Source of the DNA: Arthrobacter sp. AQ5-05
GTDB lineage: Bacteria; Actinomycetota; Actinomycetes; Actinomycetales; Micrococcaceae
Direction of reading: 5' to 3'
DNA: 64,000 nt
NCBI RefSeq assembly: GCF_003287975.1
Contig: NZ_QMKQ01000017.1
Location: 1-64,000, forward strand
Below are positions 1-9,114 of the stretch, one piece after another. Made by a program: the position numbers and the translations under genes. The notes under the pieces were generated by a model that saw only the letters and a program-made list of their open reading frames with translations, did no database searches and was not told where the DNA came from. The number at the start of each line of letters is the position of its first letter. Positions within the stretch are counted from its first letter, which is position 1.

Positions 1-98
1 GCGGCACGCAGCGCCAGCACCGCGCCGGCAAGCTGCCGGATCGCGGTGTCGGAGGGGGTCGGCCCCCTTGGGGTGCCGGTTGGCGCGGTGATGGTCAT
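1..98 (-). CDS. 5' end of an unidentified protein, cut by the window edge
   Basis: An ATG at 98-96 on the minus strand opens a reading frame that stays open to the window edge; it begins MTITAPTGTPRG and continues PSDTAIRQLAGAVLAL. It points away from the aldehyde dehydrogenase gene, and the shared control region lies between them. Actinobacterial aldehyde/alcohol dehydrogenase operons often have a divergent GAF/Fis-type activator gene here, but only about 33 residues are visible and no domain can be recognised. Treat the function as unknown and the gene itself as plausible. Confidence 0.35.
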   Translation of the reverse strand, partial: MTITAPTGTPRGPTPSDTAIRQLAGAVLALRA

Positions 99-298
99 GA
101 ACCCCAGTCTGCGCCGCCCGGGCCCGGCGCGCGGCAGGAGAATCCCAATGTGGGGGGAAGCGGAACCGTGGAACGGAAGGTTCCTGCCCAAGTATCAAGG
201 AGGGCGGGGAGGTGTGGGGCTCGGGCCCGTAGGAGTCCGTGGGAAGACGGGTTGGCTTGGTGCACCTCCGCGGGAATCCGCGGGTGCCCGCCCGAGCG

Positions 299-328
299 GC
301 AACGTTGCAGCCTGGCGTGCAACGTTGC
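299..328. promoter_or_regulatory. Twin palindromic operator GCAACGTTGC
   Basis: Two copies of the perfect palindrome GCAACGTTGC lie at 299-308 and 319-328, exactly 20 bp apart, so they face the same side of the helix. Together they also form a larger inverted repeat (GCAACGTTGCA and TGCAACGTTGC). A further GCAAC half-site follows at 330-334. The pair sits about 70-100 bp before the aldehyde dehydrogenase start, a position expected for an upstream-bound activator dimer pair. The cognate regulator is not identified; the divergent gene at 1-98 is a candidate. Confidence 0.6.
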
Positions 329-338
329 TGCAACCTTC

Positions 339-356
339 ATGTGAGTAGGCTCACAT
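339..356. promoter_or_regulatory. CRP/GlxR-type cAMP receptor site
   Basis: The sequence TGTGAGTAGGCTCACA at 340-355 matches the family consensus TGTGA-N6-TCACA perfectly, with flanking A and T extending the symmetry by one base on each side. It lies 44 bp before the aldehyde dehydrogenase start codon and just downstream of the twin palindromes. This suggests carbon-source control of the ethanol/acetaldehyde operon by a CRP-family protein. So close to the gene it could act as a repressor site or as a near-promoter activator site; the promoter hexamers were not assigned. Confidence 0.7.
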
Positions 357-399
357 CAAGCAACAAGCTCACCACCCCACTCATCTCCAAGGAGTCGTC

Positions 400-1923
<1,524 letters not shown>

Positions 1924-2069
1924 ACCGGCAATTGCCAGCGGGGCCGGAGGCACAGGAGCTTTCGTCCCCGCAGGCAACCGGCCACCACCTGCGGTTGCGC
2001 CACCCCTGGCAACCACCCCCCCACGCAACACCCTTTTAGCGAGCACCACACCCCTTTCCACTCTTCTTC

Positions 2070-2127
2070 GGTGGCGCGGGATCAGGGTCGGGCACCAATG
2101 GTGCATCCCCCTGTGCCCCGCGCCACC
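2070..2127 (+). other. Nested hairpin in the aldehyde dehydrogenase-adhP gap
   Basis: Three tiers of complementary sequence nest inside one another: GGTGGCGCGGG (2070-2080) with CCCGCGCCACC (2117-2127), CAGGG (2083-2087) with CCCTG (2109-2113), and GCACC (2092-2096) with GGTGC (2100-2104) around an AAT loop. There is no downstream T-run, so it is not a classical intrinsic terminator. It ends 26 bp before the adhP start and may tune read-through, RNA processing or stability between the two genes. The rest of the 230-bp gap shows nothing clear. Confidence 0.5.
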
Positions 2128-2153
2128 GGTACAAAGCAAAGGAAACACCCCCC

Positions 2154-3179
2154 ATGAGCACCATGCGCGCAGCCATTGTCGAGAATTTTGGCGACGAACT
2201 CACCATCGGAACCACCGCCATCCCCGAGCCCGGCCCGGGCCAGGCGCTGGTGAAGGTCATCGCCTCCGGCGTCTGCCACACCGACCTGCACGCCGCCCAG
2301 GGAGACTGGCCGGTCAAGCCCAAGCTCCCGCTGGTCCCCGGCCACGAAGGCGTGGGCAACGTGGTCAAGGTCGGTCCCGGGGTCACCGAGGTCAAGGTCG
2401 GGGACCTGGTCGGCAACGCCTGGCTGGCCAGCGCCTGCGGCAGCTGTGAATACTGCCGCACCGGCTGGGAGACGCTGTGCGAGTCGCAGTCCAACGGCGG
2501 CTATTCGGTCGACGGTTCCTTCGGCGAGTACATGCTGGTCGATGCGAAGTTCGCCGCCCACATCCCCGAGGGATCGGATCCGTTCGAGATCGCCCCGGTG
2601 CTCTGCGCCGGCGTCACCGTCTACAAGGGCCTGAAGCAGACCGAGGTGCGCCCCGGCCAGTGGGTCGTGATCTCCGGCATCGGAGGGTTGGGGCACATCG
2701 CGGTGCAGTACGCGGTGGCCATGGGCATGCGCGTCGCGGCCGTCGACGTCGCCGAGGAGAAGCTGGCCCTGGCCCGCAGCCACGGCGCCGAGGTCACGGT
2801 CAACGCCTTCGCCGAGGACCCGGCCGAAGCGATCCAGGCTGCAACCGGCGGCGCCCACGGCGTGCTGGTCACCGCGGTGCACCCGGCGGCCTTCGGCCAG
2901 GCCATCAACATGACCCGACGCGGCGGAACCATCGTGTTCAACGGCCTGCCGCCGGGGGACTTCCCGGCACCGATCTTCGACATCGTGCTCAAGGGCCTGA
3001 CCATCCGCGGCTCGATCGTCGGCACCCGCCAGGACATGGACGAGGCGCTGGAGTTCTACGCCCGCGGCCAGATCAAGCCGACCTTCCACACCCGGCCGCT
3101 CGAGGACGTCAACGCGGTCTTCGACGAGATGAAGCACGCAAAGATCGACGGCCGCGTGGTCATCGACTACGCGAAGTAG
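2154..3179 (+). CDS. adhP: Zinc-dependent alcohol dehydrogenase AdhP
   Basis: A 341-aa medium-chain alcohol dehydrogenase, the usual length for AdhP-type enzymes, interconverting ethanol (or similar primary alcohols) and aldehyde with NAD(H). The catalytic zinc ligands are visible as Cys41 (GVCHTDLH) and His64 (GHEGVG); structural-zinc cysteines are at about 95, 98, 101 and 109 (CGSCEYCRTGWETLC). The Rossmann glycine motif GIGGLGHIAVQYA sits in the middle. An AAAGGAAA stretch precedes the ATG. Placed directly after the aldehyde dehydrogenase, it would supply or consume its substrate. Confidence 0.93.
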   Translation: MSTMRAAIVENFGDELTIGTTAIPEPGPGQALVKVIASGVCHTDLHAAQGDWPVKPKLPLVPGHEGVGNVVKVGPGVTEVKVGDLVGNAWLASACGSCEYCRTGWETLCESQSNGGYSVDGSFGEYMLVDAKFAAHIPEGSDPFEIAPVLCAGVTVYKGLKQTEVRPGQWVVISGIGGLGHIAVQYAVAMGMRVAAVDVAEEKLALARSHGAEVTVNAFAEDPAEAIQAATGGAHGVLVTAVHPAAFGQAINMTRRGGTIVFNGLPPGDFPAPIFDIVLKGLTIRGSIVGTRQDMDEALEFYARGQIKPTFHTRPLEDVNAVFDEMKHAKIDGRVVIDYAK

Positions 3180-3343
3180 CATCGGCCCCGCGGGCCGGTG
3201 ACAAGACCTCCCCGCACCCGTGGAACAAGGGCCAGGGGAACCGGCAAGACCGTTCCGCACTTCCCGCCCGGCACCGTCAATCCAAGACGGCGCCGGGCGG
3301 CGGTGTCTGCCAGCGAAACCACGAAGCACGAGGGAGCAGGACC

Positions 3344-3757
3344 ATGGAAGAGAACATCGAATCGGCGCCGCGGATCGCCGGCGAGGAATTTTCGCGCGTG
3401 GCGCTGGCGCCCGAGGCGGCCGACCTGCTGCGCAAGCTCTGGGGGCAGTACGGCCCGCTGATGTTCCACCAATCCGGCGGCTGCTGCGACGGATCCTCGC
3501 CCATGTGCTTCCCGGCCGGGGATTTCAAGACCGGGGACGCCGACGTGCTGCTGGGGACCTTCGCGCTGCCCGATGCCGACGGAGGCGTGCTGGGGGAGCT
3601 GGACTTCTGGATGAGCCGCGAGCAATTCGAGTACTGGAAGCACACCAAGCTGACCGTCGACGTGGTCCCCGGGCGCGGATCGGGCTTCTCGGTGGAGGCC
3701 CCGGAGGGCAAGCGTTTCTTGATCCGAAGCGAGATCATCCAGTTCCCCGTCGGCTGA
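3344..3757 (+). CDS. DUF779 family protein
   Basis: A 137-aa soluble protein with the GGCCDGSSPMCFP cysteine motif near residues 45-57 that marks the DUF779 family. The ATG at 3344 is chosen because AGGGAG lies about eight bases upstream. The family has no assigned reaction, but it is repeatedly found beside aldehyde dehydrogenases of the ExaC type in actinobacteria and proteobacteria, as here. The clustered cysteines suggest metal binding or thiol chemistry, but that is only a guess. It closes the aldehyde/alcohol module; the next gene is convergent and of different base composition. Confidence 0.85.
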   Translation: MEENIESAPRIAGEEFSRVALAPEAADLLRKLWGQYGPLMFHQSGGCCDGSSPMCFPAGDFKTGDADVLLGTFALPDADGGVLGELDFWMSREQFEYWKHTKLTVDVVPGRGSGFSVEAPEGKRFLIRSEIIQFPVG

Positions 3758-3822
3758 AGCAACTGGGCTTCTGTGTCTGATGGCGTTCAGGAAGCTGAGA
3801 TGAAGCCTTGGAGCTGGGTCAG

Positions 3823-6800
3823 TTATGACGGGGTTGATCGAGAAAGCGCCGCGACCATCTCGTCCGTGGAAACAATCTCTGGCACGACGACGGCGTCCTT
3901 CAACGAAGTCTTCTGACGTAGGAGTTGGTCCAAGTTGATATCGAATGAGGGAAAATCCGGGTGAACGGCCAATGGCAGATACACGTGAACTGGACGTGTT
4001 TGTCCTATTCGGTAGATTCGGTCAGTTGCTTGCGCTTCTTTTGCTGGATTCCAATGGCGTTCAAGGTGAATGGCATGGTTTGCGCCGACTACGGTGAGCC
4101 CCGTCCCCACTGCTAGCGGTGACATGATGATGAGATTAAATCCCGGTTTTGCCTCGAACTCCTTGATTATGGTGCGGCGTGTTTCGTTGCCGCTGATGGA
4201 AACCGCCTTTGTTTCGCCATTAACCACTCTGACACGTATGCCGAACCGAGTCTGCAGCCAGAGAGACAACTGCCGCTGCACCTTCTTGTTGATTACGAAA
4301 ATGATCGCTTTCTCGTCGGCCTGCCGAACCGCATCCAGGATGCTGTTCATGGCGATCATTCGTGCGGAGTCAGTGAGGAGTGCGCTGGAAGAGGGCATTT
4401 CATTTTCCCCGCTGGCATCGGGGTGCAGACTAATTGCCTTGAGTGCTGATATTGCTGCCAGGGCGGCACCTTTTTGCCGTCCCGCCTGAAGCTTGTACTT
4501 GGCGAGATGCTGATCGTAAGTGTGTTGTTGTTTCGACGGCATCTGAACAGACAAATCTGGACGGTATTGAACTGCACCAGTTGGATCTGCCAGGCCGCTG
4601 TAAATGGTCTTGCTTGGGAGATTTGTGAGGTGGTCTTCTTTATTTCGGCGGAGCATGAACGGGCCAATGAAATCGCTTAGTTCTCGCCCTTTCGCTACCT
4701 TTGCATCATGATTCGAGGTGTCAACGTTTCGGACCCAGACACTTCTGAACTCTTGCCAGGTTCCGAGTAGTCCGGGTTGGGCGGTATCCATGAGACACCA
4801 CAAGTCTTTCAGTGAATTCTCCACTGGAGTACCGGTAGCTAGCAGTTTGAAACGCGACCTAAGTCCTTTAGATGCACGGGTTTTGAGTGCTTCGGGGTTC
4901 TTGGTTGTTTGAGCCTCGTCGAGGAAAACAGCACCCCAGTCAATTTGCCCCAGAGACAATTGGAACGATGTGAGGGTCTCGTAAGTAGTGAGTACCAATC
5001 GGCCTGGCATATCTAGACGCTTGTCGCCAAACCCCGAGCCGATACGAAGGGAAATATTGAGCTCTTCTTCACGCACCATGCCAGTGCTGTCCAAAGATGA
5101 GGCAGCTGCACGTGTTTCGCGGCCAGAACCGTAAAGCCGAAAACGTGGCAGATCGCGGGACCCGAGCAAGACAACGACATCTTTGAAAGGGACTGCTGTA
5201 AAAGATTTCTCGATTTCCTCCTCCCAGTTTTCGATCAAGGTAAGTGGCAAGACCACCAAAGTCGGGAGTACCTCACCGAGTAATTGCTGCTGTGCTTGCA
5301 AAAATTCCTTGAGGGCTACCAGCGCCATGAAGGTCTTCCCCAAGCCCATGTCGTCAGCCAAGATTGCGCCTTGGAGACGGTCTGGGCTTTCGTAAGGCTC
5401 GAGCAGGGATGCATGCATCAATTTAGCCATCCACTCGATCCCCTCCCTCTGGTGAGGAAACGGTGTGCGGGGCAGACAATCGTAATCGACAGGTTGTAGC
5501 AGACTCGATTCGTTGGCTTTCCGGCGTAGCCTCGAAGCTGTCGAATCGCTTTCCTCGACGATTACCCCGACCTTGACCGCATCTTCGATTATGGGTTTGG
5601 GGAGTGCATCCAGGACTCGACGTCGAGCTCGATCCAGCTGGCGTGAGACTTCTTCATGGTCGGAAATATCAATAATGTTCTCGTCGAACGGCATGTTGAT
5701 TTCATTGCGTTCATACGCGCTCTCGATTTGTTCTTCTAGGTCTTCAAGTTCATCTTGAGTCGTGGGGAGTTCAGCCAGTACAGAAGGTGGCAATACCTCT
5801 GTTACCTCATCAAACCATTCGATTCCGGATTCGGATGCTTCAGAAAAAGTCACGGGAGCCAGAGCGCCGATACCCTTCACGCGCAGCCCAAATTTGATGT
5901 CCACGTCGACAATTTCAGGGTTTAGGAAATCACCTGGCGCAAGCAAAAATTCCTTGGCTCTATCGGCAGGAATCCTTCTATGGCTACGAACCTCTCGCAC
6001 ACCCCGCATGGCGGCCTCTTCCAGAAGCACGAGGTTACTTTCCACCCTAATAACTCCGGTCGCGGCATTATCGGAAATCTGATGCCACCGAGTGTTCAAT
6101 GCCGAGCTGTCATCAGTTGTTCCCAAGGAACCCAAGTCGGGGGTAAGCAGAATTTCACCGCTCTCCTCAATTGCGACATTGACGCCGACTCGTTGCGGAA
6201 CCACTGTGCTGAATTTTTCGAGGTGTCGAAGCGGCATTTCGAAGATGCGACCATCAATAGCTGCGACTTCTCGTGCGTGCTGAAGCCGCGCGACCAGCGT
6301 GACATTCTCAGTTTCGGTTCTTTCATCGAAACTGAGAACGCTGTGATCTTCGATAGCTTGCATCATGAGCAAAGTCGGGTAGCTGATCCGATAGCGTGCC
6401 CCTGAGGCCAAATCTACAATGGGACCAGTCCGTTTGAAACGTTCTTCAACGCCGTTAATAAGGGCTCCAACGGTCACTGCGAAGCGCTGAGTATTCGTGT
6501 GTCCGACGATTTGAGTATCGAATGTTTCTGGCAAGAGCAGTGGTAGACCCAGCGCTACGGCGTTATCCTCGTCAAGACGCGTAATTGCTTCGGTGGGCAT
6601 GGTGAATCCGTTGGACACCGCTTGCGCGTGACCTTCTTCTTCAAGCATGCAGAGAATGACTAGCTGCTCTGAGACTGCATTGACAGAATCCGGATTGAGC
6701 AATTCTTGTAACCGTACAGGGTCGGCCAGGAACGAGACCCCTAGGCTATCCACGCGGACGGAAAAGTCTTGACCTTTGGTTACTGACACATCCGCTTTTC

Positions 6801-6834
6801 TACGGCGTTGGCGGAGAATATCTCGAAATCGCAT
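3823..6834 (-). CDS. zorD: Zorya ZorD, SNF2/DEAD-type helicase
   Basis: A 1003-aa protein with an N-terminal region of about 470 residues and a C-terminal SNF2 helicase core. Visible motifs are Walker A DDMGLGKT near residue 494, the DEAQ box near 638, TGTPVENSL shortly after, and the motif VI region DRIYRIGQTRPVHVY near 940. As the last gene of a zorA-B-C-D run it is the effector of a type I Zorya system; in characterised systems ZorD acts on invading DNA once ZorAB is triggered. Its start abuts the zorC stop. The gene is clearly AT-richer than its neighbours. No HNH nuclease (ZorE) is present, which excludes type II. Confidence 0.9.
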   Translation of the reverse strand: MRFRDILRQRRRKADVSVTKGQDFSVRVDSLGVSFLADPVRLQELLNPDSVNAVSEQLVILCMLEEEGHAQAVSNGFTMPTEAITRLDEDNAVALGLPLLLPETFDTQIVGHTNTQRFAVTVGALINGVEERFKRTGPIVDLASGARYRISYPTLLMMQAIEDHSVLSFDERTETENVTLVARLQHAREVAAIDGRIFEMPLRHLEKFSTVVPQRVGVNVAIEESGEILLTPDLGSLGTTDDSSALNTRWHQISDNAATGVIRVESNLVLLEEAAMRGVREVRSHRRIPADRAKEFLLAPGDFLNPEIVDVDIKFGLRVKGIGALAPVTFSEASESGIEWFDEVTEVLPPSVLAELPTTQDELEDLEEQIESAYERNEINMPFDENIIDISDHEEVSRQLDRARRRVLDALPKPIIEDAVKVGVIVEESDSTASRLRRKANESSLLQPVDYDCLPRTPFPHQREGIEWMAKLMHASLLEPYESPDRLQGAILADDMGLGKTFMALVALKEFLQAQQQLLGEVLPTLVVLPLTLIENWEEEIEKSFTAVPFKDVVVLLGSRDLPRFRLYGSGRETRAAASSLDSTGMVREEELNISLRIGSGFGDKRLDMPGRLVLTTYETLTSFQLSLGQIDWGAVFLDEAQTTKNPEALKTRASKGLRSRFKLLATGTPVENSLKDLWCLMDTAQPGLLGTWQEFRSVWVRNVDTSNHDAKVAKGRELSDFIGPFMLRRNKEDHLTNLPSKTIYSGLADPTGAVQYRPDLSVQMPSKQQHTYDQHLAKYKLQAGRQKGAALAAISALKAISLHPDASGENEMPSSSALLTDSARMIAMNSILDAVRQADEKAIIFVINKKVQRQLSLWLQTRFGIRVRVVNGETKAVSISGNETRRTIIKEFEAKPGFNLIIMSPLAVGTGLTVVGANHAIHLERHWNPAKEAQATDRIYRIGQTRPVHVYLPLAVHPDFPSFDINLDQLLRQKTSLKDAVVVPEIVSTDEMVAALSRSTPS

Positions 6835-8343
6835 CTAGTTCCTTAGCGAATAGCGATGGTAAGGCACAGGCAGACCTGACCGCCTGAGGTCACTATAGTC
6901 TTCTTTTGTGAGCACCTTTTCAGCGTCAATGGAAATGTTCCATTCTGCAATGAACTCTAGGGCTTTTCGCTGCCAAAACCCGCTGTGGACTATGCCCACG
7001 TGTGCGTACGCACCACAACTATGATCGATGCCGTGCTGCTCTGGAATGTCCTCGCGAAGCTCATTCGCGGTGTACTGCCCCTTCTTACGATCCGTGATCA
7101 GCGGGAGCTCACCGCCGATGAAGATCCACATTCTGTAGTCGTGCGACCCTTCGATGATTTTGAAATCACCGCAGTCGATGTAAATGATGGATGTATCATG
7201 TAGCTTCTCGAGAAGTGCAACATCTGTCCTTAGCGCAGTACCCAAATGTTGACGGATTGCTCTGCTGGCTTTATTCCCCAGAATTAGCCGAGTCTCTCGG
7301 ATGATTCCTTGGCTGTGGAGACCTTCGATAAATTTCTTTCGGGCAGGGAACATCCTTTCCAACCTGTCATTCTCGGTTTGTCGCCCGTAGAGCTCTACTG
7401 CCGCCAAGAAGAGGCGTAGGTCCTCGGCGCTCAGCCAACGAACCATTTGTTCGCGCGACTCGTGAGTAACGCTTCGCCACCACGTATGCCATTGTGCGGA
7501 CGCGGTGAGCCGGGGATCGCCGGCAATCTCGACGATGGTGTCGATCCATGAACGGGTTGGTTCTGAACTCGGTTTATTGGTCATGGCCTCAATGATGTGG
7601 TGCCCGAAGTACCGTCCATCAGGAGCCGGTGCTTTGGATACCGCCTGCGACGTCAATTCGCCCAGGAACGGATGGTTAAGTTTGGGATCTGCTTGTCGAA
7701 TCTGCTCAAGGTAGTACCAGTTCCTTACAAGATCGCCGAAACGGCCCGCATCAAAGCCGTGTACTCCAGAACCGTCCATATATCCAGCGAGCGTTTGCTC
7801 GTTATCGATGAGTACGTTAGAGAGACTCTCAGGACTCGATATCAAGAGAAAATTGTCGGGTTCCTGGCGAACGGTCTCGACTAGACCTATGGAACCAGGG
7901 TTGCTGGACAAGGCCTTCAACGCGTCACGAATAAGATCCCGTGACTCATTGAACAACCCAGGCTGCCATTCGTCGAGGAAATCGAAATGGTTGAGATGCA
8001 GCCCAATGAGGAGGCTAATGGACATCCGTGTAGGCGGCCAAACTTCTGGTTCGCGAAGGGCGCGCATGAAGGAAACTCGCATAGTCTGTTTAGCCAACCC
8101 CTTCTGATCTTGCCAAAGTGTTAGAAGGGCGCGGATGTTCCGGCGTTGGTCCAGCAGACGTCTTACATCTTCTTCTTTTCCATCTCTTAACAGCTCTTTG
8201 ATCAATTGCAGAGTTAACTCGAACACGGAGCCTTGACCAGCAGACGATTCAATCTTGTGTGCTCGGCTGGTTACTTCGAGCCATTCAATCGCTGCCGACG
8301 GCTTCCATTCGTGAATGTGGATCTGAGGTACAGGGCCGAACAT
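6835..8343 (-). CDS. zorC: Zorya ZorC, EH-signature protein
   Basis: A 502-aa soluble, mostly helical protein of the ZorC group. Assignment rests on position between zorB and zorD, its length, and the C-terminal stretch rich in conserved-looking polar residues (DHSCGAYAHVG and EFIAEWNISID) that fits the EH-signature domain named for conserved Glu and His residues. ZorC works in the cytoplasm with the ZorAB complex and is thought to bind DNA and recruit ZorD. It abuts zorB and zorD without intergenic space, indicating translational coupling. By sequence alone the domain call is weaker than the context call. Confidence 0.82.
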   Translation of the reverse strand: MFGPVPQIHIHEWKPSAAIEWLEVTSRAHKIESSAGQGSVFELTLQLIKELLRDGKEEDVRRLLDQRRNIRALLTLWQDQKGLAKQTMRVSFMRALREPEVWPPTRMSISLLIGLHLNHFDFLDEWQPGLFNESRDLIRDALKALSSNPGSIGLVETVRQEPDNFLLISSPESLSNVLIDNEQTLAGYMDGSGVHGFDAGRFGDLVRNWYYLEQIRQADPKLNHPFLGELTSQAVSKAPAPDGRYFGHHIIEAMTNKPSSEPTRSWIDTIVEIAGDPRLTASAQWHTWWRSVTHESREQMVRWLSAEDLRLFLAAVELYGRQTENDRLERMFPARKKFIEGLHSQGIIRETRLILGNKASRAIRQHLGTALRTDVALLEKLHDTSIIYIDCGDFKIIEGSHDYRMWIFIGGELPLITDRKKGQYTANELREDIPEQHGIDHSCGAYAHVGIVHSGFWQRKALEFIAEWNISIDAEKVLTKEDYSDLRRSGLPVPYHRYSLRN

Positions 8344-9114
8344 TTAAGGAACCTCGACTTGCTTGGCTTTGTTTTCAAGATCCAACAAGTCTTGCGCGCT
8401 TGGACGAACGATGGTGAAGCGAAGGTCTATGCGCCGGTTGGTTGACCGTTCGGCTTCGGTTGTCTGTTTGGAAGTGATGGGTCGTGTTTCGCCGTAACCA
8501 GACACAGAAAACAAGGGAGACCCATTAGCATTTTCTAGTTGCCCCAGCTGGTTGTCTTTAGGGAGGTCTTCTTCCCAAAGGTTCCATAGCGAGATTGCCC
8601 GAAACGTAGATAATCCCCAGTTACCAGTTCCTTCGAGACCATCGAAATTTCTGTTGTCAGTATGTCCTTCGACGAACACCGTGTCGAAGTACTTCGTCCG
8701 GTTTTCGTCCCTAAGTGCGTCCGACAGGACCGAGCCGATTGCGCGCGCAACCTCCCGATGTGAGTCTTCAATGGAGTACGACGAAGCCTGAAACCCGAGC
8801 CGTTCTGATGGAATGCTAATGACCGATGAGTCTTCGCTGACCATGACTTCGAGGCCTTTGGCCTTGAGCGTCTTCTGGATATCCAAGACCATCGCTTTGC
8901 GCACGGATTCAGCGTTTTGCAGCGTGCCGATCTGACGACTGAAGTGAGCTTGTTGTTCGTCTAGTGATGATTGCTTCTGGTTGAGCTGTAATACCAATGC
9001 AACGACCGCGAGAATGAAGACCACCAAAAGTGCAGACATGAGGTCTGAGAATGAGATCCAGTAAGGGTTCTCCTCATCGCTACGACTCTTCTGCTTGCGC
9101 GAGTACCGCAGCAC
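8344..9114 (-). CDS. zorB: Zorya ZorB, MotB/OmpA-like stator subunit
   Basis: A 256-aa protein with a short cytoplasmic N-terminus, one transmembrane helix (about residues 25-44) and a periplasm-type OmpA/MotB peptidoglycan-binding domain. Asp24 lies at the start of the helix in ISFSDLMSALL, the place of the proton-carrying Asp of MotB. The OmpA fold shows VEGHTDNRNF, a Ser-Val-Ser-Gly-Tyr-Gly-Glu-Thr run and the RSTNRRIDLR end motif. It pairs with ZorA as an ion-driven membrane motor that senses infection. The start overlaps the end of zorA by 35 bp. Confidence 0.92.
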   Translation of the reverse strand: MLRYSRKQKSRSDEENPYWISFSDLMSALLVVFILAVVALVLQLNQKQSSLDEQQAHFSRQIGTLQNAESVRKAMVLDIQKTLKAKGLEVMVSEDSSVISIPSERLGFQASSYSIEDSHREVARAIGSVLSDALRDENRTKYFDTVFVEGHTDNRNFDGLEGTGNWGLSTFRAISLWNLWEEDLPKDNQLGQLENANGSPLFSVSGYGETRPITSKQTTEAERSTNRRIDLRFTIVRPSAQDLLDLENKAKQVEVP

